Source: Rhynchopus euleeides
Taxonomy: Eukaryota; Euglenozoa; Diplonemea; Diplonemida; Diplonemidae
Length of the DNA: 64,000 bases
Assembly: GCA_963210315.1 (NCBI GenBank)
Contig: OY723322.1
Location: 124,001 to 188,000 of the forward strand
Direction of reading: 5' to 3'
This document shows, piece by piece, positions 1 through 9,846 of the stretch. A program made the position numbers and the translations under genes. Under the pieces are notes generated by a model. It had not been told where the DNA came from and ran no database searches. It saw nothing but the letters and a program-made list of their open reading frames with translations. Position 1 is the first letter of the stretch. Each line of letters opens with the position of its first letter.

Positions 1-1295
1 ATACCACCAGGGTCTTCAACTTGGGCAATATTCGGCAAATCGGAGAAATGCACAGGTCTGCACAGCTTCGCGAAGACCTCCCCAAACTCTCTCAAATAAA
101 CCATTTCCGTACTGCAGCTTGGGCTAGCGAACTGGCATCGCGCAGTGTCCCGGAGGGTCCACAGCGCGAGAACCGAGCCCGCTATCACCAGTTCCTCGAA
201 CTGGGAGGGGGAAGTTGCAACAACCCACCGCTCTGAACAACCACTCTCAGGCAATACCCCTCGCTTGATGCGCTGACGCTTTCGACACACACGCCCGAAC
301 GATTACACCAAGGCATAGTGCATGAGCGAACTGTGATTGATGGTTGCGGCGAGTCGTCCTCTCTGCCTGTGGAAATGAAACTCCATCAGCGAAAAAGAAT
401 CAGCCAGAAATGGTGTTATCGAAATAGGGGCAACTTCGCACGAACGGGGCACGAAATATCAGGGTCAGTGTTTAAGATACTGTTATGAAAAACGGGGCTT
501 AGCCCCGGTTTTCGAGATTTTGCCCCGAAAAACCGGGGGTGCCTCTTTTTTTTTTTCACCGGGATTTTTCTGAGATTCTGTCCGGGTACTATTCCAGGGT
601 ACTTTTTGGCCAGAGGAGGCCGGGGCCAAGAGCACAGTGCCCTGCCCCAGGCGTTCGCCCGATGAACCTGTTGAGCACAAGGTGCACGTTGACGACATGC
701 GGCGTGCGACTATGGAGCAGAATCAGCTGTTCACTACCGTGGCGGCTGGGGGGCTCCGCCCCCCAGACCCCCCTGTGGCCTGTGCATGTCCAGAACCAAG
801 TCTGCAAGGGCAACCTGCGGTGCTTTCAACACCACCACGCTCTCAAGAACGCCTTCCTCATCGACTGGCTCCTTCGCGTTGACGACAAGAAGGAGCGCGC
901 TCCTCTCGGACCTGGCAGCGGCGGCGAAGTCAGTCCCCTGCAGACTCTCCACCCTGCCCATCCCAGTTGAGTGGCGTGGGGTGGTGTGTTGTGGGAAGGG
1001 AAAGCCCTTCCATTTGGGGAAATGGCCGAAATTTTACCCCCGATTACCCCCGGTTTTCGGCGCGCAGCCCGGAACCCTATCTTTTACCCTGATCAGGGTG
1101 GGCCCTTTTTTTTTTTTTTTTCTTGGTGGGATTTTTCACGTATTGCCTGTGGTTTTCATGAACCACCCAAATTTCGCGTGAATTTTGTGCATGTATCGGC
1201 CCGGATAGACCCGGACAGGCATGTATTGTCCCGTTCTGGCCTGTTTAGGTCGGCTGGAGGACGTTAAAGGAGTGCCGTCTCGCTGAGGGTTTCTC
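1..1295. other. Non-coding stretch at left edge
   Basis: No open frame here has convincing protein character. The stretch holds a short hairpin-rich segment at about 490-545 (alternating CCCCGG and CCGGGG blocks), a copy of the dispersed GC-rich hairpin (728-780) and an 18-bp motif near 449-467 that recurs at about 3057-3075. It probably consists of decayed repeats. Confidence 0.5.
728..780 (+). repeat. Dispersed GC-rich hairpin repeat, copy 1
   Basis: A stem of GGGGGGC and GCCCCCC around a TCC loop sits in a conserved context: TTCACTACCGTGG upstream and AGACCCCCC downstream. The same unit recurs at 43358-43412 in the same orientation, and on the other strand at 25755-25810, 25931-25980, 46300-46355 and 46476-46525. 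The last four lie inside the 828-bp elements, so this hairpin is probably a mobile module or a passenger of that family. Confidence 0.75.
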
Positions 1296-1321
1296 TTTGG
1301 TGTTGGTGGGCCAACACCAAA
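1296..1321. repeat. Perfect inverted repeat at left edge of minisatellite
   Basis: Eleven-base arms (TTTGGTGTTGG and CCAACACCAAA) surround a TGGG loop. The core GTTGGTGGGCCAAC occurs again at 2050-2063, directly at the other end of the 31-bp array, so the array is bracketed by the same hairpin. Confidence 0.85.
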
Positions 1322-1329
1322 GATAACAC

Positions 1330-2049
1330 CATCTACGAGGTTGCCCCGATATTTTCCACACCTCTACGAGGTTGCCCCGACATTTTCCACACCTCTGCGA
1401 GGTTGCCCCGATATTTTCCACACCTCTGCGAGGTTGCCCCGGGATTTTCCACATCTCTGCGAGGTTGCCCCGATATTTTCCACACCTCTACGAGGTTGCC
1501 CCAACATTTTCCACACCTCTGCGAGGTTGCCCCGATATTTTCCACACCTCTACGAGGTTGCCCCGACATTTTCCACACCTCTGCGAGGTTGCCCCGATAT
1601 TTTCCACACCTCTGCGAGGTTGCCCCGGGATTTTCCACATCTCTGCGAGGTTGCCCCGATATTTTCCACACCTCTACGAGGTTGCCCCAACATTTTCCAC
1701 ACCTCTGCGAGGTTGCCCCGATATTTTCCACACCTCTGCGAGGTTGCCCCGGGATTTTCCACATCTCTGCGAGGTTGCCCCGATATTTTCCACACCTCTA
1801 CGAGGTTGCCCCGATATTTTCCACACCTCTGCGAGGTTGCCCCGATATTTTCCACACCTCTGCGAGGTTGCCCCGATATTTTCCACACCTCTGCGAGGTT
1901 GCCCCGGGATTTTCCACATCTCTGCGAGGTTGCCCCGATATTTTCCACACCTCTACGAGGTTGCCCCGATATTTTCCACACCTCTGCGAGGTTGCCCCGA
2001 TATTTTCCACACCTCTGCGAGGTTGCCCCGGGATTTTCCACACCTCTAC
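1330..2049. repeat. 31-bp minisatellite, about 23 copies
   Basis: Tandem copies of a 31-base unit run head to tail, with core GAGGTTGCCCCGATATTTTC followed by CACACCTCTRC. Variants change single bases (GATATT, GACATT, AACATT, GGGATT) and recur in blocks, which points to duplication of multi-unit blocks. Because 31 is not a multiple of three and the unit lacks stops in several frames, long overlapping open frames appear on both strands; these are artefacts. Confidence 0.95.
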
Positions 2050-2063
2050 GTTGGTGGGCCAAC
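2050..2063. repeat. Hairpin at right edge of minisatellite
   Basis: GTTGG-TGGG-CCAAC repeats the core of the hairpin at 1296-1321 and marks the end of the 31-bp array. Confidence 0.8.
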
Positions 2064-2089
2064 ACCAGGAGAGGGTTCCGATATATGAT

Positions 2090-2863
2090 CTACGTCAAAC
2101 AGGTGGGGAGAGCAACCTTGGCAGGGGGACTCAAACTCCCCCAGTGTGCGCAAGAGAACACGATGCCGACCGTTCCCCGCCCCACCCGCATATCCTTTTG
2201 CCTCAGTCTGGGGTTATTGCTGCTGTATTGCGGAGCAGCCGGTATGTTGCAGCACGGCATCCCGTTGCGGATCAGGGAGCACACCCTATGGCGTAGCTCC
2301 TTCCGCGACCACGGGCTCGGCAGCTCGGTGCACTGCACCAGCACCACTTCGCTCTCCCGCAGGAACGGGAGCACCTCCTCACCCACCTCCTTAAACTCTG
2401 TCGTCCAGAGGTCGTTCCGCTTCAGCAACCGGTATCCCGGAGTGGACGGGAGGTAGCCCTCCTCTGTGAGGGTCGTCTGCACAAGCTGTGCAGTCATGCC
2501 CACGGGCAGATCCTTCGGGATCACACGGCGCTGCGCGCTGGTGATCACGGAAACCTCGACCACGAGTCGAGGTATTTCCGCAAGACCCCAAGGTCCATTT
2601 CCTATGGTGGATGGTGGTGTGATGAGATGGCCCCAGGACCTGTTCGTGGTCCTGGACCACCAAGTTCTACCCCGGCCAGTGCGCGGTTTCTTGTAGTTGG
2701 TTGTGTTGTTGTTCGTGGAGCACATATCATCGTGCGAAGAGCCCGTTGGAAAAGTATGGGAGAAACCTGCTGCGCCCCCCACAGTACGACAGGATGCGCG
2801 CAGGCACCGGGCCCGAAACCTGAATGTTGATTCACCCGCCCCCGCCCCAGCTTCCCCGCCCAC
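2090..2863 (-). CDS. Possible protein of unknown function
   Basis: An open frame of up to 257 residues on the strand shared by all host genes. The C-terminal 150 residues (from an internal Met at about residue 120) have an ordinary mixed composition with charged and hydrophobic residues alternating. The N-terminal part is low in complexity and may be untranslated. No family was recognised and no catalytic motif is visible. A C/T-rich tract on the minus strand (complement of about 3119-3160) could provide a splice acceptor. It may equally be a fragment of a mobile element, since it abuts the minisatellite and its hairpin. Confidence 0.3.
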   Translation of the reverse strand: MGGEAGAGAGESTFRFRARCLRASCRTVGGAAGFSHTFPTGSSHDDMCSTNNNTTNYKKPRTGRGRTWWSRTTNRSWGHLITPPSTIGNGPWGLAEIPRLVVEVSVITSAQRRVIPKDLPVGMTAQLVQTTLTEEGYLPSTPGYRLLKRNDLWTTEFKEVGEEVLPFLRESEVVLVQCTELPSPWSRKELRHRVCSLIRNGMPCCNIPAAPQYSSNNPRLRQKDMRVGRGTVGIVFSCAHWGSLSPPAKVALPTCLT

Positions 2864-4177
2864 CTGATCTTCTCAAGTTACCCCTGGTGGTCCACCGACG
2901 GGCAAAATCAAGCGAATCTGGAGAGTAGTTGTCCGTATCCAGCCCGGCATTGAGTGTTCTGGGGTGCGTTCTGCGCCACTGCGTGGCAACGAGCTCCTGG
3001 AACGGGGAAAACGGGGGCCGCAAAAAACGGGGCCCAAACGGGTTTTTGGGCACGAACAGGGCACGAAATATCAGGGGGTCGATAACACCAAGAAAAACAA
3101 AAGCAGAAAACAGGCAGTGTGGGGGGGAGGAGAGAAAGGGCGGGAGGGGGGAAGTTGAGAGAAAGCATATGGTGCAGGCAAACATCCCTTCGCTCTTTCT
3201 GCAGGCAGGTGTCCTCTAGCTCTACCATCGGGTTGTGTTGTTGTGTTGTTGTGGGTGTTCTGGTGCCCCCCCACCCCACCCCACCACCCGTGTGGGGGGA
3301 CGCAGTTCTATTGCCAGCCACGCCCCCCGCGAAAGATCAAAACATTTGCCACGCTACGGAATAGCATACTCGATGCATTTGCTGTTGTGTTGACAAATCA
3401 CGAGCTGCGACACAGACACACAACACCCCATCTCCCACACGATTGTGGCCTCGGCTCAACGTGCCGAACTGCGTCTGTATGACACCACCATTTTTCAGCC
3501 AATGCGGTATCTTTTGTTAAGCATCGGCGACACCCATCGTGCTGACAACCACACCCCTGACTTATGGGGTGACCAGGGTCACACACGCCACGTTAACTTC
3601 ACCTTTCTGCAGTTCTGAGCGAAATCTCCCCCTGACACTTGATACGTCGTTCCAGAAAGGCTGGGAAAAGTGCGGAGCGGGGTGCTACGGAGCTGAACAG
3701 CACGCCCTCAACGCAAACCCATGCAGCACTCTCCAGTGCATACACTAAAAGGCCTCAGGGAGCGGGGGGGGCAGGGGGGGTGGGGAGGAGTGCAGGGGAC
3801 GAAGAGGAGGGGAGGGGAGGGGAGGAGGGGGGGGGGGGGGAAATGATGCAGAAAAAGAAAACAGGCACTGCAAAGCGCAGCGCATGCTCGGCCTCCCTTT
3901 GCTCAGGGAGGGAAAAGAGAGAAGAGGAGAAGGGGGGGGGGGGGGACAAAGGCAATCGAGCTGCAGGGGTGAGGAGGAGGAGGGGTGGGGCAGCGGGCAG
4001 CCGTCCCATAGCCCGACAACAAAAAGAGCCGCGGAACAATGGGAGGTGTGGGGGGGGGGGGGGGGGGGGGCGGTGGCAGCTTGTTTGAGGTTCGCGTTCG
4101 AGCGGATGCAAAGCCCCTACTGCCATCAGCACCCACCCGCACACCCCCTCCCCGAAACGTAATCTTCATGTATTCCC
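2864..4177. other. Intergenic, G-rich low-complexity DNA
   Basis: No gene recognised. The plus strand has long purine and G runs (3760-3840, 3925-3945, 4047-4070), which are C/T tracts in the direction of transcription. They lie downstream of the scramblase gene and could serve 3'-end formation or as a trans-splice acceptor for the next gene. Confidence 0.5.
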
Positions 4178-5206
4178 TCAGTCGTCGCCAGAGCCGGACA
4201 CCGTGCACTTGCACGGGCAGAAGCACCCCTGGCAGTACCAGAAGCAGCAGATGCATGTCACGCTCTCGCCGTCGCAAGTAATCATACCACCCTCCTCGAA
4301 GAACATGTAGTCCACAAGCAGGAGGGTCGACAGGAGCACAAGCTTGTCGTCGCCGCTCATCTCACGCGACAGGTTCAGCGAGAAGATGTCCGCGTCGTTG
4401 GCAACCTCCTTGAGGAACCCCATGGCCCCGTCGGGCTTCTCCTTCACGATCGTCCCCATCTCCTCGCCTGCAGGGTCCGAGACGTGGAACGTCTGGTCGC
4501 AGCACAGCTCCGTGCACCCGCCGAAGCAGCACGTGGGCCCCGTGATCTTCGCAAACGACCCCTCGTCCTTCGCGCCCCCCTCCGGGAAGGACGACCCCTT
4601 GTAGGAGTACATCGTCGGCACACACTGCCCGCCGCAGATGGGCTGCTTCGTCATGCCCATGGGGGTGCCTGACTTGTTGGGGCCGCGGTAGAGCGTTGCC
4701 TCCTCCAGGCAGCACTCCAGCCAGGCCCAGCAGCAGCCGTACTTGAAGGGCCTGTCGATCATGGCGATCTGCTGGTTCGTCGCAGGGTCAAACAGGTTCA
4801 GGGTCAGGGCGTGCGCGGGGTTGCAGCAGCAACGCATGCAGGTCTCACTCTCCTCCTTCACGTGCAGCAGGTGCGACCCGGTGTTGGCGTCGTAGATGTC
4901 GTACTTGTTGCGCTGCTCGCAGCACTCGCACCCGACGGCATTCGTCGCCGCCTCCAGCAGCGAGAAGTGCTGCTTGATGGAGAACTTCTGCACCGCCCCA
5001 AGAGCAGCAATCGGGTCACCGCCCATCGGCGCGCCCATAGGTTCGCCCATCCCGCCCGCGACGGGCGGCCCCGGCGGGTAGGCACCCTGGGGGGGGTACT
5101 GCTGGGGAGGGTACCCCTGCTGGGGCGGATACCCCTGCTGCTGCTGGGGAGGGTACCCCTGCTGCTGCTGGGGGGGGTACCCCTGCTGCTGCGGCTGCAT
5201 CTCCAT
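4178..5206 (-). CDS. Phospholipid scramblase family protein (342 aa)
   Basis: A member of the scramblase (PLSCR) family, membrane proteins linked to calcium-dependent lipid movement and to nucleic-acid binding in animals. Residues 1-60 are a Pro/Gln/Gly/Tyr tail with tandem QQGYPPQQ units, typical of PLSCR N-termini. The conserved domain (about 70-340) has clustered cysteines (CECCEQRN, CMRCCC, CCWAWLECC), the TLYRGPN and GTIVKEK segments, and the hallmark C-terminal hydrophobic helix LVLLSTLLLVDYMFFEE. It ends in a Cys-rich tail (CICCFWYCQGCFCPC) that is unusual and may be palmitoylated. The start at 5206 is preferred over an upstream in-frame Met because the preceding 77 residues look untranslated and a strong AG acceptor lies between them. 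The family call is firm; the activity is inferred. Confidence 0.92.
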   Translation of the reverse strand: MEMQPQQQGYPPQQQQGYPPQQQQGYPPQQGYPPQQYPPQGAYPPGPPVAGGMGEPMGAPMGGDPIAALGAVQKFSIKQHFSLLEAATNAVGCECCEQRNKYDIYDANTGSHLLHVKEESETCMRCCCNPAHALTLNLFDPATNQQIAMIDRPFKYGCCWAWLECCLEEATLYRGPNKSGTPMGMTKQPICGGQCVPTMYSYKGSSFPEGGAKDEGSFAKITGPTCCFGGCTELCCDQTFHVSDPAGEEMGTIVKEKPDGAMGFLKEVANDADIFSLNLSREMSGDDKLVLLSTLLLVDYMFFEEGGMITCDGESVTCICCFWYCQGCFCPCKCTVSGSGDD

Positions 5207-5297
5207 TGTTAGGTGTGAGTGGCGGTAGATAGCTCCTGGCGGTTGGTGGTGGCTGACTGTCGCAAAACCATCGGCAAAGCAAAGGAGAGAGAGAGAT

Positions 5298-5335
5298 CTG
5301 CAAGCAGAAGGGGGAGGGGGCGGTGGAGGTGCAGA
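5298..5335 (-). promoter_or_regulatory. Candidate trans-splice acceptor for scramblase mRNA
   Basis: On the minus strand a pyrimidine tract (CCCCCTCCCCCTTCTGC) ends in TTGCAG, with the AG at 5299-5298, 91 bases before the ATG. No exon-like sequence precedes it, so it would suit spliced-leader addition. The interpretation depends on the euglenozoan assignment. Confidence 0.5.
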
Positions 5336-7597
5336 GGACGTGCTTTTTCTTTTTTCCGCTTCTTCGCTGTGCCCCCTGCACCGAAGATGCACCCCTATGG
5401 CCTTTGCGATTGGCAAGTAGCGCCTCGGCCACCACACATCCTACTCTCAAAAACTATTCGATTCGGGCGAACGTGCGTTTTCCTCTTCGGGATTCTTCGC
5501 GATGCGACAGCCGTGCGACTTCTGCCCACCGCCGTTGCAATGCCAGTGACAGCTATTATCTGTCTTCGGCGCAACGAGGTAGGTTGTCGATGCACACACA
5601 CGTGTCTAAACATGCTTGCCAAACTTGGCCTTAGTCGAATCGTACAAAAAAATGTCACGCCAGGGCGGAACGCTGAGCACCCTCTGTTGATGTGATCAGC
5701 ACTGTGTCACAAAGACCCGATATCACACCACAAAAGGGCACCGGTCAGCATGCTCCTCCTGGCTCTCTCATAAGATGTATTCGAATAAAAAAACGCATCT
5801 CTGGGTAAGTCGTCGTGAGTATGTCACACTCGGCGGGAGGGAAGGAACTGCCACAACTCTGCCTTGCACTGCTGTGCGGCAGGGGGCAGCGGCAGCGGCA
5901 GCCGCATCGGAGATTTGGCTCTTCCCGCTGCCTCGCCCCTCGGGGGATCTTTTCTTTGCATGTGATTCGATTCATCTGACAAGACCTGTGATTCTACTAA
6001 TCACACTTCGGGAGAGGGGAGGGGCGGGGGGGGCGCAGAACGCCTCGCCTCTGCAGCAACCGAGCAACAACACATTTAAGGTTTAACACATCGCTGGTGT
6101 GCACGCGGCAACGGCCGCAAGACACACACCACGCCAGTCGCGGAGGAGCACCATCAGGAAACATGCCTGTGGACTCACGGAATCAGAAGCGAATGTTAGA
6201 TCGATGGATCCCCGAGTCAAACTGTGTCGGTGCGGTGGCACGCAAAGTGCACCACACCTCAGCTGCCAGAAGCATCGCCCCTCTGCTACGACCAAAGCCC
6301 TCTCTCTACCAGTGGGCGTGAGCCCACCCCACCCCACCCCCCTCCCGAATGCCTCTAAGAAATCAAACCACAAACCCGACCCGCCCCCACCCAGGGATAA
6401 AATCCCAGGCACAAACGACGACACCCCACCCCCTCCCCCCCGTCTCTAAAAAACTGAGAGAGAACAAAAAAATAACGAATGGGCTTGTTGGTGGACATGC
6501 TATATTCCACATACACACACACAGGGATGCGGGCCTGCTTTTTGTCGCCTTGGTTGTGAAGCAGCCCTCACCCACCCACCCCCACCCCACGACGGGGTGG
6601 GGGTGCCTGGGGGGTGTCCGGACTAGAGAGGGGTGGCCTCGTGGGAGTGGGGCAGGACACAGCAGGGCGAGACACAACAAGCTTTGCTTTATTGGTCGCA
6701 AGTTGAGGGGGGGGAAAGGGTGAGAGAGAGAGAGAGAGAGAGCGGCGCGCCTCTGCGCCTCTGCCTTTTCCCCCCGACTCGTTTCCCCTCCACACACACG
6801 CACACCCACACACACCCCAGACAGGATTTTCTCTTTGGAAGGTGTGGTGGGGGAATGCCCAGAAACCCCCAGTGTGCACCTGGAATCCCGCAAACACCAC
6901 CGGGGGAACCATTTGTTTTGTCGTAGTGTAGAGCACCAACATTTTGCCACCGATCACCGCCCTGCTTGCACACACCCCACACACGCTAACCTTTTTGGGG
7001 AGTGAGGTTCCGCCGAGCGAACTCTGATGAGACCTCTCTCGCTCACATACGTGAATCGTGTTCCACCTGATTTTGCCCTGAGTTTGGCGGAGTTGGGCGG
7101 TGGTGTGGCGGCGGAGAACCCCCCGTGTTTTTTTTGGGCAAAACCAGGTGGTTTTTATACTAGTAGGGCACACCGAGCATCTGCACTACTGTCGCACACA
7201 CAACACAACACAACAGATCCACCAGATTCAAAAAGAAGCAAATCACAAACGGGGCAGCAGGGATGCACAGGCTCGGCACTCTCAGGTTAGGGGCAAGGGA
7301 GCGTCCGTGCAAGGTTGGCGGCTGTGGGAGGCGAGAGGGGAAGCCTTACAACACACAGTGCAGGCCTGCCGTGCGGAGGGCTGGACTGGGTGGCTGATGC
7401 GGCTGGTGGAGGGGAGGCGGTGCACGGGGGGTGGCATCATTAAGACCACAACCGACCCGGAGCACTCTGTCACTATACTGTAGAGGGGGTGGGGGGTGCA
7501 GACACGCCATCGAATTGCTGAAGCGGTTTGGCGCAGCACAGTTGGGGGGCAACAGGGCAACAGAGCAGCGACACGACATGCCGGAGTCGCCCCCTGC
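5336..7597. other. Intergenic region, 2.3 kb
   Basis: No coding sequence recognised on either strand; the open frames are short and low in complexity. It holds a GA dinucleotide run (6721-6743), CA/CCCCA-rich stretches (6780-6830) and several CCCACC blocks. It should contain the 3' UTR of the EB1-like gene and the 5' UTR of the scramblase gene. Confidence 0.55.
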
Positions 7598-9115
7598 TCA
7601 ATCGGGCATGATGGGGTGCGAGGGAAAGAGGCTGCCCGTGTCCCGCGCGTCTTCGTCAGAATGGTTCGGAACGTAGTTCCTGTGTTGGGGCGGAGGTGGT
7701 GGCAATGACATAGGCAACGAGGCACCATACCGGGGCAGCAGCGCACTGGGGGTTCCAGGGATGGTTGCAGGCGTCTGCGGGTCGCTCGAGGCATGCACAT
7801 ACACGGAGGGCGAGAGCGCTGTCTTGTGGGTGAGCTGGTCTAAGAAGTGGTCGCTTTGGAGCGCGTCCCACCCATGCACGCGCTCGCTCGTCGTCTCCGC
7901 CTGCCCAGACCAGGTGGAGGGGTCGATGAAGTTGAACCCAGTCGGCAGCAGCCCCTTGGAGGGGATGAAGTCCCCCACCTGCAATGCGTTGCTCGGCCTG
8001 ACGGACACAACGGTGGTCTGCGGGGAGACGCGCTGCTTGCGCTGCCGGTACGACGGGGCTCTGATGTGTGTGATGGCCAGCTTCCCCTTCCCCCTCTGCC
8101 TGATGGGCACGCCGATCCCTTCGCTCCGCTGGTCGCGCCTGGGGCTGCCCGGCCTGCCCGTCCCGCAGGTGACAACCAGCAGGGCTGCGACGACGGACGG
8201 CAGTGCGGCGGAGGGCGGCTGCACCTCCAGCGGCGAGTCGACAGGGCTCGCCCTGTGGGTGTCTTCCTGCGTGGAGGCGAGCGACGCCACAACAGCGTCG
8301 AAGGATGTAGACGCATCTTCGACGGAAGGTGCAGGCGTCAGCACAGATATTGTGTCTGCAGTGGTGTGTGTCGCGGTCGATGTTGACACGACGTCATCGT
8401 GGGGGGCAGAGCGGCTGCGCTGGATAGGCAGCTCCAGTGCGGCATCCCCAGGCCTGCGTGGTGCCTGCTGGTCGCGCCCCCCGACGCGTGGCGTGTGTGT
8501 CTGTGCAAAGACGTCCTTGCTTGCTGACGACCGCGTAGGGGCCTGCAGAGTGCCCCACTTCCCAGCGGGCAGCGGGTATTTGCGTGCCCTGTTCTTGTTG
8601 TAGGAGCTCAGGTAGTTTGTGGAGGAGGACCGCCCTGAGAAGCAGGAGCTGTCGAGTGTCGCCCCGCTGGAGTCGGACACGTTGTCATCTGCCCCTGAGG
8701 TGCGTCGCACAGAGCGCTTCGTCCCCCAGGCGCGTGCCTTCTCGCGGTGCTCCTTTGCATCGTACTCCAGGCTGTCGAGGCTGCGGAACTTCAGCACTGC
8801 CGCGTAGTGGGTCCGAACCCAGTTGGCCAGGTTGAACAGCTCGTGTTTCTTCTTGTCGAGCACATCGCTGAGGTTGAAGGAGTGGTCCACGTCGGTGTCG
8901 CGCAGGACTTGCTGCAGCAGCTTCAGGTTGGCCTGCCAGTTGTGCAGCCCGTCAGCAAACTTCAGGCGGTTGAGCTTGACCTGGTCGGGGTACAGACAGT
9001 GAAACACCTGCACCAGCGACACCCCACTGCGCAGCTGGTGCAGCTCCAAGTACTGCTCGTCCAGGAGGGCGTTGAACCAGTCAACCAACTCAGCTGTTCG
9101 CTTCGCGCGTTGCAT
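7598..9115 (-). CDS. EB1-type calponin-homology domain protein (505 aa)
   Basis: Residues 1-110 match the N-terminal CH domain of the EB1/MAPRE microtubule plus-end family: ELVDWFNALL, the LRSGVSLVQVFHCLYPDQV helix, VKLNRLKF, then NWQANLKLLQQVL and LANWVRTHYAAV in order. The rest (about 140-505) is Ser/Thr/Pro/Arg-rich and looks disordered. I see neither the C-terminal EB-homology coiled coil nor the acidic EEY/F tail, so this is an EB1-like CH protein rather than a canonical EB1. A role on microtubules (spindle, flagellum or corset) is inferred from the domain. The start at 9115 is the only Met before the CH fold. Confidence 0.8.
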   Translation of the reverse strand: MQRAKRTAELVDWFNALLDEQYLELHQLRSGVSLVQVFHCLYPDQVKLNRLKFADGLHNWQANLKLLQQVLRDTDVDHSFNLSDVLDKKKHELFNLANWVRTHYAAVLKFRSLDSLEYDAKEHREKARAWGTKRSVRRTSGADDNVSDSSGATLDSSCFSGRSSSTNYLSSYNKNRARKYPLPAGKWGTLQAPTRSSASKDVFAQTHTPRVGGRDQQAPRRPGDAALELPIQRSRSAPHDDVVSTSTATHTTADTISVLTPAPSVEDASTSFDAVVASLASTQEDTHRASPVDSPLEVQPPSAALPSVVAALLVVTCGTGRPGSPRRDQRSEGIGVPIRQRGKGKLAITHIRAPSYRQRKQRVSPQTTVVSVRPSNALQVGDFIPSKGLLPTGFNFIDPSTWSGQAETTSERVHGWDALQSDHFLDQLTHKTALSPSVYVHASSDPQTPATIPGTPSALLPRYGASLPMSLPPPPPQHRNYVPNHSDEDARDTGSLFPSHPIMPD

Positions 9116-9846
9116 CGTCCCGACGGGTCACGTGGCTTACCTTCGAGATATTTCGTCTCTGCGATGCATTTGTGTTGCGATAACCAAAGGCTGTCAGCAA
9201 CCCTGCGGTGACGTGTGTGTGTGGAAGGTATGCCTGCACAGATCGACTCACAACGGAGATGCTTGGGAGGGCAGGGTTTCTGGGAGGGTAGGTGGGAAAC
9301 GCATTCACAATTCAGTTCGAATTGAATAGACACACAGCACCATACGAGTGGCAGCAGCGACACGCCAATGGCAGCCAAGCCACTACTGTCAGCAGACCAC
9401 TGTCCGCAGGATGAAAAGCTGTGGTGTGCAGTGGTGCTCCTCACTGCACTGTCACAAAGAAGCCTTCAGGCGCAAGGTGGACTGAGCACAAGACTATCGA
9501 CGCAACTCTGAGCGCCCTGAGTGCAGTACAAGAAGAGTAGTCTCGAATGGTGAAATGATGCGACTGGCTCGGCCGAGCCACCAGAGCGTGGCATGGCATC
9601 AGGAATGCGTACGGAACGGAAACAGACAAGAGATCACTGTCACACTGAGTATTCGATTCGCGCCCACATGTGACTCACGTTTGTGGTTATTTCATAGTTT
9701 TGGAAGTCTACACAGAAGGGGGCTAGGAGTGTCTCTGGAGCGTGGCTAGAGGCATGCCAGAGCAATGCGATGCACAACAGCAGAGTCATGCTGCTCGGTG
9801 GCCGTACGATGACAGCACCCGCAGGCACCTGCTGGCTGCTCGGTTG
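9116..9846. other. Intergenic region
   Basis: No gene recognised. It should contain the 5' leader of the EB1-like gene, with CTGACAG and ATCGCAG acceptor-like sites on the minus strand at about 9165-9200, and the 3' UTR of the choline-transporter-like gene. Nothing else stands out. Confidence 0.5.

Noticed and set aside
1341..2456. Long open frames through the 31-bp minisatellite on both strands
   Set aside because: The unit length is not a multiple of three and lacks stops, so several frames stay open by chance; the predicted proteins are pure repeats continuing into unrelated sequence.
7761..8603. Plus-strand frame opposite the EB1-like gene
   Set aside because: Antisense shadow of a GC-rich gene; the same applies to the plus-strand frames opposite CTL, PI-PLC, the FAD oxidase and the 1003-aa gene.
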